This document shows, in pieces, positions 1 to 13,284 of a DNA stretch of 64,000 nt. The stretch is from contig NZ_JAHEOJ010000022.1 in NCBI RefSeq assembly GCF_018595715.1, positions 1 to 64,000 on the forward strand, given 5' to 3'. Source of the stretch: Glaciecola sp. XM2 (GTDB lineage Bacteria > Pseudomonadota > Gammaproteobacteria > Enterobacterales > Alteromonadaceae). The notes under the pieces are model-generated. The model saw only the letters and a program-made list of their open reading frames with translations. It did no database searches and had not been told where the DNA came from. Made by a program: the position numbers and the translations under genes. How positions within the stretch are numbered: position 1 is the stretch's first letter; each line of letters starts with the position of its first letter.

Positions 1-5
1 TGTGC

Positions 6-1190
6 TTAAGCTAAAATCTTAGCTACAACACCGGCGCCTACTGTGCGGCCACCTTCACGGATTGCAAAGCGTAAACCTTCATCCATCGCTATCGGAGCAA
101 TTAGCTCTACGACGAATTTAAGGTTATCACCAGGCATTACCATCTCTACGCCTTCAGGTAGCTCTACTGCACCTGTTACGTCAGTTGTACGGAAGTAGAA
201 CTGTGGACGATAGCCTTTGAAGAATGGAGTATGACGGCCACCTTCATCTTTGCTTAGTACATATACTTCTGCTTCAAACTTAGTATGCGGGTTGATTGAA
301 CCAGGCTTAGCCAATACTTGACCACGCTCTACGTCTTCACGCTTTGTACCACGTAATAGAACACCTACGTTCTCACCAGCACGACCTTCGTCTAGAAGCT
401 TACGGAACATTTCTACGCCCGTACAAGTTGTCTTCGTAGTGTCTTTGATACCTACGATTTCAACTTCTTCACCTACTTTAACGATACCTTGCTCAACACG
501 ACCGGTTACAACCGTGCCACGACCTGAGATTGAGAATACGTCTTCGATTGGAAGAATGAACGGCTTGTCGATGTCACGCTCTGGCTCTGGAATGTAGTTG
601 TCTAGCGCTTCGCCTAGCTCTACAATCTTCGCTTCCCATACTGGGTCGCCTTCTAGCGCCTTAAGTGCTGAACCTTGGATTACCGGTAAGTCATCACCAG
701 GGAATTCATATTCAGTTAATAGCTCACGTACTTCCATCTCTACTAGCTCTAGAAGTTCTTCGTCGTCTACCATGTCACATTTGTTCATGAATACGATCAT
801 GTAAGGAATACCAACCTGGCGACCTAACAAGATGTGCTCACGAGTTTGTGGCATAGGACCGTCTGTAGCAGCTACTACTAAGATACCACCGTCCATTTGC
901 GCAGCACCGGTGATCATGTTTTTTACATAATCGGCGTGTCCTGGGCAATCTACGTGAGCATAGTGACGCTTAGGCGTGTCATACTCAACGTGAGAAGTTG
1001 CGATGGTGATACCACGCTCGCGCTCTTCTGGTGCGTTATCGATTTGATCAAATGCTTGGGCGCTACCACCGTAAGTCTTTGCTAGTACTGTAGTGATTGC
1101 TGCGGTTAACGTCGTTTTACCGTGGTCAACGTGGCCAATTGTACCTACGTTTACGTGCGGTTTCGTACGTTCAAACTTTTCTTTTGCCAT
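6..1190 (-). CDS. tuf: Elongation factor Tu
   Basis: EF-Tu is the GTPase that delivers aminoacyl-tRNA to the ribosomal A site. The protein is 394 residues, the same length as the E. coli protein. The G1 loop GHVDHGKTT is at residues 19-27, the G3 motif DCPGHADY near 80-88 and the G4 motif NKCD near 136. All three domains are present, ending in VVAKILA. It starts 63 bases after the fusA stop, so it is the last gene of the str cluster and probably co-transcribed with fusA. Gammaproteobacteria often carry a second tuf copy upstream of secE; none is seen there in this window. Confidence 0.99.
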   Translation of the reverse strand: MAKEKFERTKPHVNVGTIGHVDHGKTTLTAAITTVLAKTYGGSAQAFDQIDNAPEERERGITIATSHVEYDTPKRHYAHVDCPGHADYVKNMITGAAQMDGGILVVAATDGPMPQTREHILLGRQVGIPYMIVFMNKCDMVDDEELLELVEMEVRELLTEYEFPGDDLPVIQGSALKALEGDPVWEAKIVELGEALDNYIPEPERDIDKPFILPIEDVFSISGRGTVVTGRVEQGIVKVGEEVEIVGIKDTTKTTCTGVEMFRKLLDEGRAGENVGVLLRGTKREDVERGQVLAKPGSINPHTKFEAEVYVLSKDEGGRHTPFFKGYRPQFYFRTTDVTGAVELPEGVEMVMPGDNLKFVVELIAPIAMDEGLRFAIREGGRTVGAGVVAKILA

Positions 1191-1253
1191 TGCTCTTATT
1201 TCCTAAGTTTAACGCCCGTTCCAACATTAGACCGGACCGAATCAAAAATATTA

Positions 1254-3356
1254 TTACATGCGAGAGTCAACAATGGCTTTAGCGACATTGTTGGGTGCTT
1301 CCGCATAGTTATGAAATTCCATTGAATATGACGCACGTCCTTGCGTTGCAGAACGCAAATCAGTGGCATAGCCAAACATCTCTGAAAGTGGAACCTTAGC
1401 GCGCACTATCTTAATGCCTGCTACACCCTCTTCCATTCCTTCTATCATACCCCTGCGGCGGTTGAGGTCACCTACTACGTCACCCATCCAATCCTCAGGA
1501 GTTGTTACTTCTACCTTCATTACCGGTTCAAGTAACACTGGGTTAGCCTCAGCCGCCCCTTTTTTGAATCCCATTGAAGCGGCAATTTTAAAGGCCATTT
1601 CAGAAGAGTCAACATCATGGTAAGAACCATCAAACAAAGTGACCTTAATATCGAGTACAGGATACCCTGCAACCACGCCATTTTGTAGTTGTTCTTGAAT
1701 GCCCTTGTCAACCGCAGGGATAAATTCTTTGGGGACTGCGCCCCCAACAATCTCGTCGACAAATTCGTAACCACCACCTTCTTCAAGGGGTTCGATTTTA
1801 AGCCATACATGGCCAAACTGACCTCGGCCGCCCGATTGTCTTACAAATTTACCTTCTACTTCAACTTTCTTTCTAATAGTTTCGCGGTAGGCCACTTGTG
1901 GCTTACCGACGTTGCACGAAACATTGAACTCACGTTTCATACGGTCAACAATGATATCTAGATGTAATTCACCCATTCCCGATATGATTGTTTGACCTGA
2001 TTCTTCATCTGTCTTAACCCTAAACGAAGGATCTTCGGCGGCTAATTTACTCAGCGCAATACCCATTTTCTCTTGATCCGCTTGAGATTTAGGCTCAACA
2101 GCGATAGAAATCACTGGATCTGGGAAATCCATACGCTCGAGGGTAATCACATGATTTGCGTCACATAAGGTTTCACCGGTGGTGACGTCTTTCAAGCCAA
2201 TAGCCGCAGCAATATCACCGGCACGTACTTCTTTTAACTCTGCTCGGTCGTTTGCATGCATTTGCACCATACGACCTATGCGCTCTTTTTTACCTTTAAT
2301 TGGATTATATACCGCATCGCCAGTTTTGATGACGCCTGAGTAACATCTAAAGAACGTCAAGGTGCCAACAAATGGGTCTGTCGCGATTTTAAATGCGAGG
2401 GCGGAAAACGGCTCATTATCGTCTGAATGACGCTCAGCCTCAGTCTCTTTGCCATCGTCCAGTATACCGGTAATGGCTTTAACTTCTGTAGGAGAGGGCA
2501 AATATTCTATTACTGCATCTAATACCGCTTGCACGCCTTTGTTCTTAAATGCGGAACCACAGGTCGCTAATACAATTTCATTGTTTAGGGTACGAATTCG
2601 TAGACCTTGCTTTATCTCAGCTTCGGTGAGATCTTCGCCGCCTAAGTACTTTTCCATCAAATCGTCGTTTGCTTCGGCGGCAGCTTCAATCATTTCCATG
2701 CGATATTGCTCTGCTCTATCGACATGTTCAGCTGGAATATCTTCGTAAACAAAGGTGGTACCCTTGTCTTCTTCATTCCAGTTGATGTACTTCATCTTGA
2801 TTAAATCGATGACGCCGGTGAAAGTCTCTTCTGCGCCGACATTGATTTGAATTGGGACACATGTTGCGCCTAAGCGCTTGCGAATTTGTCCGATGACTCT
2901 CTCGAAATCTGCACCCGCTCGGTCCATTTTATTGACGAACACCAAACGCGGTACTTCATATTTGTTGGCTTGACGCCATACAGTCTCAGACTGTGGTTCA
3001 ACACCCGATGAGCCACAAAAAACAACCACAGCGCCGTCGAGCACCCTTAAGGATCGTTCAACTTCAATGGTAAAATCAACGTGTCCTGGAGTATCTATGA
3101 TATTGATTCGATGCTGTTCAAATTGCTGATCCATGCCTTGCCAGAAACAAGTGGTAGCAGCTGAAGTGATAGTAATACCACGCTCCTGCTCCTGCTCCAT
3201 CCAATCCATGGTAGCCGCGCCGTCGTGTACTTCACCAATCTTGTGTGAGATCCCCGTGTAAAAAAGCACGCGCTCTGTGGTGGTGGTTTTGCCTGCATCA
3301 ACGTGCGCAACAATTCCAATATTGCGATAGCGTTCTATGGGCGTTTGACGTGGCAT
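1254..3356 (-). CDS. fusA: Elongation factor G
   Basis: EF-G is the translational GTPase that drives translocation and, with RRF, ribosome recycling. The 700 residues cover all five domains. The G1 loop [13 protein letters not shown] lies near residues 17-29, DTPGHVDF near 88 and NKMD near 142. The C-terminal half has the domain IV and V signatures [10 protein letters not shown] and [12 protein letters not shown]. Normally fusA directly follows rpsG in one operon. Here the 189-base gap holds a terminator and a palindromic element, so fusA-tuf may depend on its own promoter. I did not identify a convincing one by eye. Confidence 0.98.
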   Translation of the reverse strand: MPRQTPIERYRNIGIVAHVDAGKTTTTERVLFYTGISHKIGEVHDGAATMDWMEQEQERGITITSAATTCFWQGMDQQFEQHRINIIDTPGHVDFTIEVERSLRVLDGAVVVFCGSSGVEPQSETVWRQANKYEVPRLVFVNKMDRAGADFERVIGQIRKRLGATCVPIQINVGAEETFTGVIDLIKMKYINWNEEDKGTTFVYEDIPAEHVDRAEQYRMEMIEAAAEANDDLMEKYLGGEDLTEAEIKQGLRIRTLNNEIVLATCGSAFKNKGVQAVLDAVIEYLPSPTEVKAITGILDDGKETEAERHSDDNEPFSALAFKIATDPFVGTLTFFRCYSGVIKTGDAVYNPIKGKKERIGRMVQMHANDRAELKEVRAGDIAAAIGLKDVTTGETLCDANHVITLERMDFPDPVISIAVEPKSQADQEKMGIALSKLAAEDPSFRVKTDEESGQTIISGMGELHLDIIVDRMKREFNVSCNVGKPQVAYRETIRKKVEVEGKFVRQSGGRGQFGHVWLKIEPLEEGGGYEFVDEIVGGAVPKEFIPAVDKGIQEQLQNGVVAGYPVLDIKVTLFDGSYHDVDSSEMAFKIAASMGFKKGAAEANPVLLEPVMKVEVTTPEDWMGDVVGDLNRRRGMIEGMEEGVAGIKIVRAKVPLSEMFGYATDLRSATQGRASYSMEFHNYAEAPNNVAKAIVDSRM

Positions 3357-3376
3357 TTATTTCTCTTTCTTTTAAT

Positions 3377-3472
3377 TGAAAAAAAGGGGTCGGAATCAAC
3401 TCATTGTTAACACTTAGTGAGTGATAAACAATTTGCTATGAACCTAATTGACTCTGACCCCTTTTCTTTTTC
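3377..3472. repeat. REP/MITE-like palindromic element between rpsG and fusA
   Basis: Two 18-base arms at 3382-3399 and 3448-3465 are inverted repeats of each other. Left arm AAAAGGGGTCGGAATCAA and the reverse complement of the right arm AAAAGGGGTCAGAGTCAA match at 16 of 18 bases, and the A/T-rich flanks extend the pairing. The GGGGTCAGAGTC core resembles the small palindromes that RAYT (IS200-like) transposases mobilise in marine gammaproteobacteria; that comparison is from memory. No transposase is inside, so it would be a passive element. It could form a large hairpin in the rpsG-fusA mRNA. Confidence 0.7.
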
Positions 3473-3480
3473 AGTTAGTT

Positions 3481-3517
3481 ATTTACAAAAACAGTCTGCC
3501 TTTTACAGGCAGACTGT
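3481..3517 (-). terminator. Rho-independent terminator after rpsG
   Basis: Read on the minus strand, a 10-base-pair stem (ACAGTCTGCC with GGCAGACTGT at 3491-3500 and 3508-3517) with a short loop is followed directly by five U. It starts about 30 bases past the rpsG stop codon. It would end or attenuate transcription between rpsG and fusA. Confidence 0.8.
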
Positions 3518-3545
3518 TGCATTGATATGACATGTTGTCAGTAGC

Positions 3546-4016
3546 TTACCAGCGATAATGAGCAAACGCTTTGTTAGCTTCAGCCATGCGATGAACGTCT
3601 TCACGTTTCTTCACTGCACTACCTTTGCTATCTTGTGCGTCAATCATTTCAGCTGCAAGTCTTTGCGCCATGGATTTTTCACCACGTTTACGTGCCGCTT
3701 CAACCATCCAACGCATACCTAGTGCATTACGACGAACTGGACGAACTTCTACTGGAACTTGGTAAGTAGAACCACCTACACGACGAGATTTAACCTCAAC
3801 GGTAGGACGGATGTTGTCTAGCGCTTCTTCGAAGACTTCTAGGTGTGGTTTGCCGGTTTTTTCAGCAACAATTTCAAGGGCACCGTAAACGATTTTTTCA
3901 GCGGTGGACTTTTTGCCGTCTAACATGACAACGTTCATGAATTTAGCAAGTAACTCTGATCCGAACTTAGGATCTGGTAGGATTTTACGTTGACCTACGA
4001 CTCTTCTTCTTGGCAT
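3546..4016 (-). CDS. rpsG: 30S ribosomal protein S7
   Basis: S7 is a primary 16S rRNA-binding protein that nucleates assembly of the 30S head. The 156 residues start [10 protein letters not shown] and show the family core [20 protein letters not shown] and the beta-arm region [12 protein letters not shown]. It follows rpsL by 73 bases on the same strand. In E. coli S7 represses the str mRNA by binding the rpsL-rpsG spacer; whether that control exists here was not examined. A strong terminator follows, which is unusual because fusA normally continues the operon. Confidence 0.98.
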   Translation of the reverse strand: MPRRRVVGQRKILPDPKFGSELLAKFMNVVMLDGKKSTAEKIVYGALEIVAEKTGKPHLEVFEEALDNIRPTVEVKSRRVGGSTYQVPVEVRPVRRNALGMRWMVEAARKRGEKSMAQRLAAEMIDAQDSKGSAVKKREDVHRMAEANKAFAHYRW

Positions 4017-4089
4017 CTTAATTCTCCGTGGAATTCAGGGGTTTCCCAAAACTCTAAATTAATAGTTTGGCCTTACTAACGGAGAACCG

Positions 4090-4464
4090 TTAAGACTTAG
4101 GCCTTTTCGCGCCGTACTTAGAACGGGCTTGTCTACGATCGCTCACGCCTGCGCAGTCTAATGTACCGCGAACTGTGTGATAACGAACACCTGGTAAGTC
4201 TTTAACACGACCACCACGAATAAGCACAACACTGTGCTCTTGAAGGTTATGACCTTCACCACCGATGTACGAAGAAACTTCGAAACCGTTAGTTAAGCGA
4301 ACACGACATACTTTACGTAGTGCAGAGTTCGGCTTCTTTGGAGTGGTTGTATATACGCGAGTACACACACCACGACGTTGTGGGCAGGCTTGTAAAGCAG
4401 CTACGTTCGATTTCTCGACCGGCTTTTTACGTGGCTTGCGCACTAACTGGTTAACTGTTGCCAT
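4090..4464 (-). CDS. rpsL: 30S ribosomal protein S12
   Basis: S12 sits at the decoding centre and is the classical streptomycin-resistance locus. The protein is 124 residues, as in E. coli. The conserved stretch [10 protein letters not shown] is present with lysine at the position of E. coli K42, and [10 protein letters not shown] is intact, so a streptomycin-sensitive type is expected. It is the first gene of the str cluster. A leader hairpin with arms ACCCGAG and CTCGGGT lies roughly 20 to 55 bases upstream of the start (4488-4520). The rpoC terminator separates it from rpoC. Confidence 0.98.
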   Translation of the reverse strand: MATVNQLVRKPRKKPVEKSNVAALQACPQRRGVCTRVYTTTPKKPNSALRKVCRVRLTNGFEVSSYIGGEGHNLQEHSVVLIRGGRVKDLPGVRYHTVRGTLDCAGVSDRRQARSKYGAKRPKS

Positions 4465-4611
4465 TAACTAGCTCCTGATTAAAACTATGAAACCCGAGGC
4501 TATTCTCATGAATGCTCGGGTGCGTATTGCAAATGCGTGTCATACCAAGTTAATAACACAGCAATTGCTGTAAATCCGTATGTTTGGATTATGAATATGA
4601 TGTTTCATAAA

Positions 4612-4660
4612 CAAAAATTCCGCGACATATTTTGGATATCCCAAAATTAGGGTCGCGGAA
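4612..4660 (-). terminator. Terminator of the rplJL-rpoBC transcription unit
   Basis: On the minus strand, arms TTCCGCGAC (4652-4660) and GTCGCGGAA (4618-4626) enclose a second inner pairing, ATTTTGG with CCAAAAT, and are followed by a U-rich run. The long two-part stem lies 80 bases after the rpoC stop, where the rpoBC terminator is expected. Confidence 0.85.
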
Positions 4661-4685
4661 TGTTATAGATCAACGTCAGTAATGT

Positions 4686-4719
4686 CAAGACAAGCCAAGC
4701 AATTACTTGGTTTGTCTTG
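4686..4719. other. Stem-loop in the rpoC 3' untranslated region
   Basis: CAAGACAAGCCAAG at 4686-4699 pairs with CTTGGTTTGTCTTG at 4706-4719 (one mismatch, six-base loop). There is no U-tract on either strand, so it is not a classical terminator. It sits between the rpoC stop and the real terminator and may protect the 3' end or be an RNase III site (inference). Confidence 0.55.
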
Positions 4720-4739
4720 CATATTAGCTAAGGTTTCAC

Positions 4740-7700
4740 TTACTCGTCAGCTTCAGAATCACTATCAGCATTCAAAGCTTCAGCAAGTTGCGCTTGCGCT
4801 TCATCAGCTGATACTGAAAGTTCCTGGTGAAGTGCAAGATTTTTGCGTTCAGCGCGTTGCTGATGATATGCAAAACCGGTACCTGCAGGAATCAATCGTC
4901 CAACGATTACGTTTTCTTTCAGACCACGTAAATCATCTTCTTTTCCTTGAACTGCCGCTTCTGTAAGAACACGCGTCGTTTCTTGGAAAGAAGCTGCTGA
5001 AATAAACGACTCAGTTGAAAGCGATGCTTTGGTAATACCTAGCAACTGAATTTCGTATGTTGCTGGGATCTTACCTTGCTTCTCCATCTCACGGTTGGCA
5101 ATTTTAACTGCCGATACTTCGACCTGCTCACCTGCTAAGAAGCGTGTATCACCTGAATGGGTGATCATACACTTACGCAGCATCTGGCGGATAACAACTT
5201 CAATGTGCTTATCGTTTATCTTAACCCCTTGTAAACGATAAACTTCTTGTACTTCGTTTACGATGTAGTTAGATACTGCACTCACACCACGTAGACGCAA
5301 GATGTCATGTGGAGACTCAGGCCCGTCAGAAACAACTTCCCCTTTCTCTACGCTTTCACCTTCAAACACGTTGAGTTGACGCCATTTCGGAATCATCTCT
5401 TCGTAAGCGCCATTAGCGTTCAAGTCTACTAAACGTGCTGCTTCATCATTTTTAGGTGTAATGGTAAGACGTTTCTTACCTTTGGTTTCTTTACCGAAAC
5501 CAATGACACCAGAAATTTCTGCAAGGATAGCAGGCTCTTTAGGCTTACGTGCTTCAAACAAGTCAGCAACACGTGGAAGACCACCAGTAATATCACGAGT
5601 CTTCGAGCTTTCCTGTGGGATGCGCGCTAACACGTCACCTTCAACAGCCATTTTGCCATCGCTGGCTTCAATGGTAGTAAAGCTTGGCAAGCGAATTTCT
5701 TGTAGCGAGCCATTTTCGCCTTCAAGGATTAGCTTCGGCTCTTTTGCATTAGCCTTAGTTAAGTCCTTAACAACGATACGCGTTAAGCCTGTAAGCTCGT
5801 CTTGCTGCATCTCTGTGTTAGTGTCGTCGATGTCAGCAAACGTGATTTTAGATGCACGCTCAGTCACGATTGGGTGACTATGCGGGTCCCACGTAGCGAC
5901 TAGGTCACCAGCACCAATTTCTGCGCCGTTATCAACCGATAAGGTCGCACCGTAAGGCACTTTATAACGCTCTTTCTCACGCCCTTGACTATCAATGACT
6001 GTCAATTCAGTAGAACGAGACACAATCACTAATTTACCATCAGAGTTGCGAACGTATTTTGCGTTGTGAAGCTTAAGTGTACCGCCAGTTTTCACTTGTA
6101 CGCTGTTTTCAGCAGATGCTCTTGATGCCGCACCACCGATGTGGAATGTACGCATGGTAAGCTGTGTACCAGGCTCACCGATTGACTGAGCCGCGATAAC
6201 ACCAACCGCTTCACCTGAACCGACCATATGGCCACGTGCGAGGTCACGACCGTAACACTTAGCACATACACCGTGGTCGTTATCACAAGTAATAACTGAA
6301 CGAACCATCACAACGTCAACAGAGTTTGCTTCAAGCATGTCTACAAGTTGCTCATCTAGTAAAACGTTACGCTCTACTAAGACTTCGTTTGTACCTGGCT
6401 TGATCACGTCTTCGGCTACAACTCGACCGAGCACTCGCTCTCTCAATGGCTCAACAACATCACCACCTTCAATAAGAGGAGTCATCTTCACGCCTTCGAA
6501 GGTACCGCAATCATCATTAGTAATTACTAAGTCTTGCGCGACATCTACCAAACGACGAGTTAAGTAACCCGAGTTAGCGGTTTTAAGTGCGGTATCGGCC
6601 AAACCTTTACGAGCACCGTGAGTAGAAATAAAGTACTGAAGAACGTTTAGACCTTCACGGAAGTTTGCCGTGATAGGTGTCTCGATGATTGAACCATCTG
6701 GTTTTGCCATCAAGCCACGCATACCAGCAAGCTGACGAATCTGCGCGGCTGAACCACGAGCACCTGAGTCGGCCATCATGTAAACCGAGTTAAACGATGG
6801 TTGCTCTTCCATTTCGCCATCGCGGTTTTCTACCGTTTCAGTTTTAAGGTTGTCCATCATTGCTTTTGCAACGTTATCATTGGCCGTTGACCAAATATCG
6901 ATAACTTTGTTGTAGCGCTCACCTGCGGTAACTAGACCAGACTGGAATTGTTCCTGAATTTCAACCACTTCAGCTTCTGCTGCATCGATGATTTCTTTTT
7001 TCGCTTCAGGAATAACCATGTCGTCAATACCAACCGACGCACCAGCGATCATCGCATAGTGGAAGCCTGAGTACATGATTTGGTCAGCAGCAATAACGGT
7101 GTCTTTCAAACCAAGGGTACGATAACACTCGTTAAGCAATTTAGAGATTTGCTTTTTACCCATAGCTTGGTTGATGATTTCGAAAGGTAAACCTTTTGGT
7201 AAAATCAATGAGAAAATCGCACGCCCAACGGTAGTGTCGATGATTGACGTTTTCTCATGCTTATCGCCATTTTCGTCTACTTCATATTCAGTGATACGCA
7301 CTTTTACGCGAGCGTGAAGCTCTGCAGTGTCAGTACGATAAGCTTTTTCAGCTTCGTGAGGGCTGGTAAACACCATGCCTTCACCTTTACCGTTTACACG
7401 GTCACGGGTAAGATAGTAAAGACCTAATACAACGTCCTGTGAAGGTACGATAATTGGCTCACCATTCGCAGGCGATAAGATGTTGTTAGTCGACATCATT
7501 AGGGCACGTGCTTCAAGCTGAGCTTCAATCGTCAGCGGTACGTGCACAGCCATTTGGTCACCATCGAAGTCAGCGTTGTACGCCGCACATACTAATGGGT
7601 GTAATTGAATCGCTTTACCTTCAATTAGGGTCGGTTCAAATGCTTGGATACCAAGTCTGTGTAGCGTTGGTGCACGGTTAAGTAATACTGGATGTTCACG

Positions 7701-8948
7701 AATAACTTCGTCTAGAACGTCCCATACTTCCGGTGCTTCGCGCTCCACTAACTTTTTAGCAGCCTTAATAGTTGTAGCTAAACCACGACCTTCTAATTTG
7801 CCGTAGATAAATGGCTTGAATAACTCAAGTGCCATTTTCTTAGGTAGACCACACTGGTGCAAACGTAATGTAGGACCAACGGTAATAACCGAACGACCGG
7901 AGTAATCAACACGCTTACCAAGAAGGTTTTGACGGAAACGACCTTGCTTACCTTTGATCATGTCGGCAAGTGATTTGAGAGGACGTTTGTTAGAACCGGT
8001 AATTGCGCGACCACGACGACCGTTATCAAGCAATGCATCTACCGCTTCTTGAAGCATACGCTTCTCATTGCGCACGATGATATCTGGTGCAGCAAGGTCT
8101 AAAAGGCGCTTCAAACGGTTGTTACGGTTGATAACACGGCGGTATAAGTCGTTCAAATCAGATGTCGCAAAGCGACCGCCGTCTAGCGGTACTAATGGAC
8201 GTAATTCTGGTGGTAATACTGGAAGAACCGTTAAAATCATCCACTCTGGCTTGTTGCCAGACTGTTGGAAAGATTCTAGAAGCTTCAAACGCTTAGTGAT
8301 TTTCTTACGCTTGGTCTCAGAAGTAACACTAGGAAGCTCTTCACGCATTGCAGCAACGTCAGATTCAACATCAAGGGCTTTGAGCAATTCAAATACTGCC
8401 TCTGCACCCATTTTTGCTTCAAAGTCATCACCATGCTCTTCTAAAGAATCTAAATATTCTTCTTCGTTTAGCAACTGGCTTTGCTGTAAGTCAGTCATAC
8501 CTGGCTCTGTGACCACGTATGATTCAAAATATAAAACGCGTTCAATATCGCGCAATGTCATATCAAGCATCAAGCCGATGCGTGACGGTAGTGACTTAAG
8601 GAACCAAATATGCGCTACTGGGCTAGCTAGTTCGATGTGACCCATGCGCTCACGACGCACTTTCGTTAGGGTCACTTCAACGCCACATTTTTCACATATT
8701 ACGCCGCGATGCTTCAAACGCTTATATTTACCACAAAGACATTCATAGTCTTTTACTGGGCCAAATATACGTGCACAAAAAAGACCGTCACGCTCAGGTT
8801 TAAACGTACGGTAGTTAATGGTTTCAGGCTTTTTCACCTCACCGAATGACCACGATCGGATCATGTCTGGCGATGCAAGACCAATTTTGATGTTATCAAA
8901 TTCTTCAGTCTTGTTTTGTTGTTTAATAAACTTTAGTAAGTCTTTCAC
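4740..8948 (-). CDS. rpoC: RNA polymerase subunit beta'
   Basis: The beta' subunit supplies the catalytic magnesium site and the clamp of RNA polymerase. At 1402 residues it is close to the 1407 of E. coli. The active-site motif NADFDGDQM is intact. The N-terminal zinc ribbon cysteines are visible in CLCGKY and CEKCG, and the second zinc site in [13 protein letters not shown]. The C-terminus is acidic (DSDSEADE). It follows rpoB after a 100-base spacer and is co-transcribed with it. Confidence 0.99.
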   Translation of the reverse strand: MKDLLKFIKQQNKTEEFDNIKIGLASPDMIRSWSFGEVKKPETINYRTFKPERDGLFCARIFGPVKDYECLCGKYKRLKHRGVICEKCGVEVTLTKVRRERMGHIELASPVAHIWFLKSLPSRIGLMLDMTLRDIERVLYFESYVVTEPGMTDLQQSQLLNEEEYLDSLEEHGDDFEAKMGAEAVFELLKALDVESDVAAMREELPSVTSETKRKKITKRLKLLESFQQSGNKPEWMILTVLPVLPPELRPLVPLDGGRFATSDLNDLYRRVINRNNRLKRLLDLAAPDIIVRNEKRMLQEAVDALLDNGRRGRAITGSNKRPLKSLADMIKGKQGRFRQNLLGKRVDYSGRSVITVGPTLRLHQCGLPKKMALELFKPFIYGKLEGRGLATTIKAAKKLVEREAPEVWDVLDEVIREHPVLLNRAPTLHRLGIQAFEPTLIEGKAIQLHPLVCAAYNADFDGDQMAVHVPLTIEAQLEARALMMSTNNILSPANGEPIIVPSQDVVLGLYYLTRDRVNGKGEGMVFTSPHEAEKAYRTDTAELHARVKVRITEYEVDENGDKHEKTSIIDTTVGRAIFSLILPKGLPFEIINQAMGKKQISKLLNECYRTLGLKDTVIAADQIMYSGFHYAMIAGASVGIDDMVIPEAKKEIIDAAEAEVVEIQEQFQSGLVTAGERYNKVIDIWSTANDNVAKAMMDNLKTETVENRDGEMEEQPSFNSVYMMADSGARGSAAQIRQLAGMRGLMAKPDGSIIETPITANFREGLNVLQYFISTHGARKGLADTALKTANSGYLTRRLVDVAQDLVITNDDCGTFEGVKMTPLIEGGDVVEPLRERVLGRVVAEDVIKPGTNEVLVERNVLLDEQLVDMLEANSVDVVMVRSVITCDNDHGVCAKCYGRDLARGHMVGSGEAVGVIAAQSIGEPGTQLTMRTFHIGGAASRASAENSVQVKTGGTLKLHNAKYVRNSDGKLVIVSRSTELTVIDSQGREKERYKVPYGATLSVDNGAEIGAGDLVATWDPHSHPIVTERASKITFADIDDTNTEMQQDELTGLTRIVVKDLTKANAKEPKLILEGENGSLQEIRLPSFTTIEASDGKMAVEGDVLARIPQESSKTRDITGGLPRVADLFEARKPKEPAILAEISGVIGFGKETKGKKRLTITPKNDEAARLVDLNANGAYEEMIPKWRQLNVFEGESVEKGEVVSDGPESPHDILRLRGVSAVSNYIVNEVQEVYRLQGVKINDKHIEVVIRQMLRKCMITHSGDTRFLAGEQVEVSAVKIANREMEKQGKIPATYEIQLLGITKASLSTESFISAASFQETTRVLTEAAVQGKEDDLRGLKENVIVGRLIPAGTGFAYHQQRAERKNLALHQELSVSADEAQAQLAEALNADSDSEADE

Positions 8949-9048
8949 ATATCTCTCCCAACGGAGTCTGTATCACGACCCAGTGGCTATAAACAAAAGC
9001 TCACTGGGCCAACCTGTCATTTTGCTATGATTCGCTCAATTGAGACGC

Positions 9049-12000
9049 TTACTGCTCTTCTAGCTCAATGTTAATACCCAACGAACGGATTTCTTTCAAC
9101 AATACGTTGAACGATTCTGGCATGCCAGGCTCCATTCTGTGGTCGCCATCGACGATGTTTTTATACATCTTCGTACGGCCGTTAACATCGTCTGATTTCA
9201 CAGTTAGCATTTCTTGCAAGGTATACGCAGCACCGTAAGCTTCTAGTGCCCACACTTCCATCTCTCCGAAGCGCTGACCACCAAATTGTGCTTTACCACC
9301 AAGTGGTTGCTGTGTCACCAAGCTGTAAGAACCAGTCGAACGAGCATGCATTTTGTCATCCACTAAGTGGTTGAGTTTAAGCATGTACATATAACCTACG
9401 GTTACTGGACGCTCAAATGCACGACCAGTACGACCGTCGAACAGGGTTATTTGACCTGACTCTGGAATGTCAGCTAACTTAAGCAATGCTTTGATTTCTT
9501 CTTCGCGAGCTCCGTCAAACACTGGCGTAGCGATAGGAACACCCTTACGGAGGTTCTCAGCTAAGCGTTTGATTTCGTCATCACTGAAGGTATCAAGATC
9601 AACTTTTTGATGCGATTCACCTGAGTCGTACACTTCTTTTAAGAAGCTACGTAACTTAGCGACTTCTTGGTGCTCTTTCACCATGCGGTCAATCTTCACA
9701 CCCAGTCCATGCGCTGCCATACCTAAGTGAGTCTCTAGGATCTGACCGATGTTCATACGCGAAGGTACACCGAGCGGGTTAAGCACGATATCAACAGGCG
9801 TTCCGTTAGCATCGTAAGGCATATCTTCAACGGGTTGGATAGCTGAGATAACACCTTTGTTACCGTGACGACCAGCCATTTTATCACCAGGCTGAATGCT
9901 ACGCTTAACTGCTAGATAAACTTTAACAATCTTAAGAACACCTGGCGCTAGGTCATCACCTTGAGTGATTTTACGACGCTTGGTTTCAAACTTCTTGTCA
10001 AAGTCATTTTTGGTTTCAGCATGCTGTTGTGCCGCTTGGTCTAACTCAGTTTGCGCATCTTCATCGCTCAATACTAAGTCGAACCACTTGTCGCGAGGCA
10101 TGCTATCAAGCTTGGCTTGATCGATACCGGATTTAAGCAACAAGTTTTGTGCACGAGCAAAGATACCGTCTTCTAAAATGCCAAACTCATCGCCTAAGTC
10201 TTTTTTGACCTGACGAAGCTGCATTTCTTCAATCTCAACGGCACGCTTATCTTTTTCTACACCGTCACGAGTGAATACCTGAACGTCGATAACGGTTCCA
10301 GTTACACTGTTTGGTACGCGCAAAGAAGTGTCTTTTACGTCAGACGCTTTTTCACCAAAGATGGCTCTTAGTAGTTTTTCCTCAGGCGTAAGCTGCGTTT
10401 CACCTTTAGGTGTTACTTTACCAACGAGTATATCGCCGCCTTTTACTTCAGCACCGATATATACAACGCCTGATTCATCCAACTTACCTAACGCAGACTC
10501 ACCAACATTTGGAATGTCTGAGCTGATTTCTTCAGGACCAAGCTTAGTATCGCGTGCAATACAGCTTAGTTCTTGAATGTGGATGGTAGTGAAACGATCT
10601 TCTTGAGCAACGCGCTCAGAAATAAGGATAGAATCCTCAAAGTTGTAACCGTTCCAAGGCATAAATGCGATGCGCATGTTTTGGCCAAGTGCCAATTCAC
10701 CTAAATCGGTAGACGGGCCGTCAGCCAATACATCACCGGTCACAACTGGCTCGCCGACGTTACACGTAGGACGCTGGTTGATACAGGTGTTTTGGTTTGA
10801 ACGGGTGTACTTAGTCAGATTGTAAATGTCGATACCGGCTTCGCCTGGTGTCATTTCGTTTTCATTTACTTTCACAACGATTCGGCTAGCGTCAACATAA
10901 TCAACGGTGCCGCCGCGCTTAGCAATAACCGTTACACCAGAGTCAACCGCAACTGTCTTCTCCATGCCGGTTCCTACCAATGGCTTGTCAGCACGCAATG
11001 TCGGTACTGCCTGACGTTGCATGTTTGAGCCCATTAGTGCGCGGTTAGCATCATCGTGCTCTAGGAACGGGATGATACTTGCTGCTACTGATACGATTTG
11101 CTGAGGTGATACATCCATAAACGTGATGTCTTCGCGCTGAACTAAGGTAGTCTCACCGCGTAAACGACAGGGTATCAAATCTTCAACTAAACCGTTGTTT
11201 TTATCTAGTAATACGTTTGCCTGTGCAATCGCATATTGACCTTCTTCAATCGCTGATAAGTATTCGATGTCGTCTGTAACAACACCGTCTACAATTTTAC
11301 GATAAGGCGTTTCTAAGAAACCGAAATCATTGGTTCTTGCAAAGCTTGCAAGTGAGTTAATCAAACCAATGTTTGGTCCTTCAGGCGTTTCAATTGGACA
11401 TACACGACCGTAGTGAGTTGGATGCACGTCGCGCACCTCAAAACCAGCACGTTCACGTGTCAAACCGCCCGGGCCTAATGCAGAAATACGACGCTTGTGC
11501 GTGACTTCTGATAACGGGTTGTTTTGGTCCATAAATTGTGACAACTGACTTGAACCAAAGAACTCTTTTACCGCTGCCGAAATTGGCTTAGCGTTAATCA
11601 AGTCTTGCGGCATGATGTTGTCTAAATCACCGAGGCTAAGACGTTCTTTAACAGCACGTTCAACACGCACTAAACCAACACGGAATTGGTTCTCTGCCAT
11701 TTCACCTACCGAACGAATACGGCGGTTTCCTAAGTGATCAATATCATCTACTTCGTCTTTACCATCACGGATGGTAAGAAGCTGCTGCATCACCGCAACG
11801 ATATCATCTTTATCTAATGTACCGGCGCCAGTTGATTCAGCACGTCCTAAACGACGGTTGAACTTCATACGTCCTACCGCCGATAGGTCATATCTATCTT
11901 CAGAGAAGAACAAGTTATCAAACAAGTTCTCAGCCGCATCTTTTGTGGGCGGCTCGCCTGGGCGCATCATGCGATAGATTTCAACCAGTGCTTCTAAGCG

Positions 12001-13077
12001 ATTGCTGGTTGGATCAATGCGGATGGTATCTGAGATATATGAACCGTGGTCCAGCTCATTGATATAAAGCATATGGAATTCATTGATCCCAGCTTCTTTA
12101 ATCACATCTAACGCTTCTAATGTGATTTCATCATTAGCGTTTACTAGAACTTCACCCGTTTCTTCGCTAACGTAAGTGGCTGCAAACACTTTTCCTTGCA
12201 GATACTCAGCTGGGATTGGGAGTTCTTTAATTTTAGCTTTTTCTAGTGCACGAGTATGGCGAGCAGAAATTCTGCGTCCTTCTTCTACGATGACTTCGCC
12301 TTTCTTGTCTACAATGTCGAACTGCGCTGTTTCACCGCGTAAACGGTCTGCAACAACGTCCATCATGAAGTTTTCGTCACTCACACGCACAGATACTTTA
12401 TCGAAGAACACATCAAGGATATCTTCTGTACCCATTTCAAGGGCGCGTAAAATAATTGTAGCAGGGAGTTTTCTGCGGCGGTCTATGCGCACAAAAAGGT
12501 TGTCTTTAGGGTCAAACTCAAAGTCTAACCAAGAGCCACGATAAGGAATAACGCGTGCGTTATACAACACTTTGCCTGAGCTGTGTGTTTTGCCTTTATC
12601 GTGATCGAAGAATACGCCCGGTGAACGGTGTAATTGAGAAACAATAACACGCTCAGTACCGTTAATTACAAAGGTACCATTTTCCGTCATTAACGGAATC
12701 TCACCCATGTAAACTTCTTGCTCCTTAATGTCTTTTACAGTGCCTGGTGCAGCTTCTTTATCAAATAAGACCAGCCTTAACTTTACACGTAATGGCGCAG
12801 AGTAGGTGACACCACGGATCTGACATTCCTTAACGTCAAATACCGGCTCACCTAAACGGTAAGACACATATTGAAGTTCCGAATTACCAGAATAACTCTT
12901 TATGGGAAACACTGAGCGGAATGCAGACTCTAAGCCATACTGGCCTTCTGTATCGAGCTCAATAAATTTCTTAAATGAATCTAGTTGTATTGATAGAAGG
13001 TATGGAATTTCCAATACCTGAGGGCGCTTGCCAAAATCCTTACGGATACGTTTCTTTTCACTATAAGAGTAAACCAT
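9049..13077 (-). CDS. rpoB: RNA polymerase subunit beta
   Basis: The beta subunit forms the other half of the active-site cleft and binds rifampicin. It is 1342 residues, as in E. coli. The rifampicin region reads [17 protein letters not shown] then [13 protein letters not shown], identical to E. coli wild type as I remember it, so rifampicin sensitivity is expected. [12 protein letters not shown] near the C-terminus is the conserved catalytic-side motif. The upstream spacer to rplL contains a terminator-like attenuator, as in other bacteria. Confidence 0.99.
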   Translation of the reverse strand: MVYSYSEKKRIRKDFGKRPQVLEIPYLLSIQLDSFKKFIELDTEGQYGLESAFRSVFPIKSYSGNSELQYVSYRLGEPVFDVKECQIRGVTYSAPLRVKLRLVLFDKEAAPGTVKDIKEQEVYMGEIPLMTENGTFVINGTERVIVSQLHRSPGVFFDHDKGKTHSSGKVLYNARVIPYRGSWLDFEFDPKDNLFVRIDRRRKLPATIILRALEMGTEDILDVFFDKVSVRVSDENFMMDVVADRLRGETAQFDIVDKKGEVIVEEGRRISARHTRALEKAKIKELPIPAEYLQGKVFAATYVSEETGEVLVNANDEITLEALDVIKEAGINEFHMLYINELDHGSYISDTIRIDPTSNRLEALVEIYRMMRPGEPPTKDAAENLFDNLFFSEDRYDLSAVGRMKFNRRLGRAESTGAGTLDKDDIVAVMQQLLTIRDGKDEVDDIDHLGNRRIRSVGEMAENQFRVGLVRVERAVKERLSLGDLDNIMPQDLINAKPISAAVKEFFGSSQLSQFMDQNNPLSEVTHKRRISALGPGGLTRERAGFEVRDVHPTHYGRVCPIETPEGPNIGLINSLASFARTNDFGFLETPYRKIVDGVVTDDIEYLSAIEEGQYAIAQANVLLDKNNGLVEDLIPCRLRGETTLVQREDITFMDVSPQQIVSVAASIIPFLEHDDANRALMGSNMQRQAVPTLRADKPLVGTGMEKTVAVDSGVTVIAKRGGTVDYVDASRIVVKVNENEMTPGEAGIDIYNLTKYTRSNQNTCINQRPTCNVGEPVVTGDVLADGPSTDLGELALGQNMRIAFMPWNGYNFEDSILISERVAQEDRFTTIHIQELSCIARDTKLGPEEISSDIPNVGESALGKLDESGVVYIGAEVKGGDILVGKVTPKGETQLTPEEKLLRAIFGEKASDVKDTSLRVPNSVTGTVIDVQVFTRDGVEKDKRAVEIEEMQLRQVKKDLGDEFGILEDGIFARAQNLLLKSGIDQAKLDSMPRDKWFDLVLSDEDAQTELDQAAQQHAETKNDFDKKFETKRRKITQGDDLAPGVLKIVKVYLAVKRSIQPGDKMAGRHGNKGVISAIQPVEDMPYDANGTPVDIVLNPLGVPSRMNIGQILETHLGMAAHGLGVKIDRMVKEHQEVAKLRSFLKEVYDSGESHQKVDLDTFSDDEIKRLAENLRKGVPIATPVFDGAREEEIKALLKLADIPESGQITLFDGRTGRAFERPVTVGYMYMLKLNHLVDDKMHARSTGSYSLVTQQPLGGKAQFGGQRFGEMEVWALEAYGAAYTLQEMLTVKSDDVNGRTKMYKNIVDGDHRMEPGMPESFNVLLKEIRSLGINIELEEQ

Positions 13078-13284
13078 GGGTTCCTCAGCCGACTGATTTT
13101 AGACCCAACCTGCTACACTACTGCTGTATTTGTGTAACAAACATCCAGTACCCTTTTAGGGACTTAGCTAAAGAATAGACCAAAACAGCCGATAATGCTG
13201 TAATAAATCATATGCTTATGCTTCTTCCCCGCGCTACTTACAATCATATATAAAAGGGCAGAAATTTTATAATTGATATAGCGC

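Noticed and set aside
4686-4719. Second terminator for rpoC
   Set aside because: Strong stem but no U-tract on either strand; the real terminator lies at 4612-4660.
8068-8640. 190-codon plus-strand frame opposite rpoC
   Set aside because: Lies wholly inside rpoC, has no recognisable domain and low-complexity Ser-rich content; a shadow of the conserved gene.
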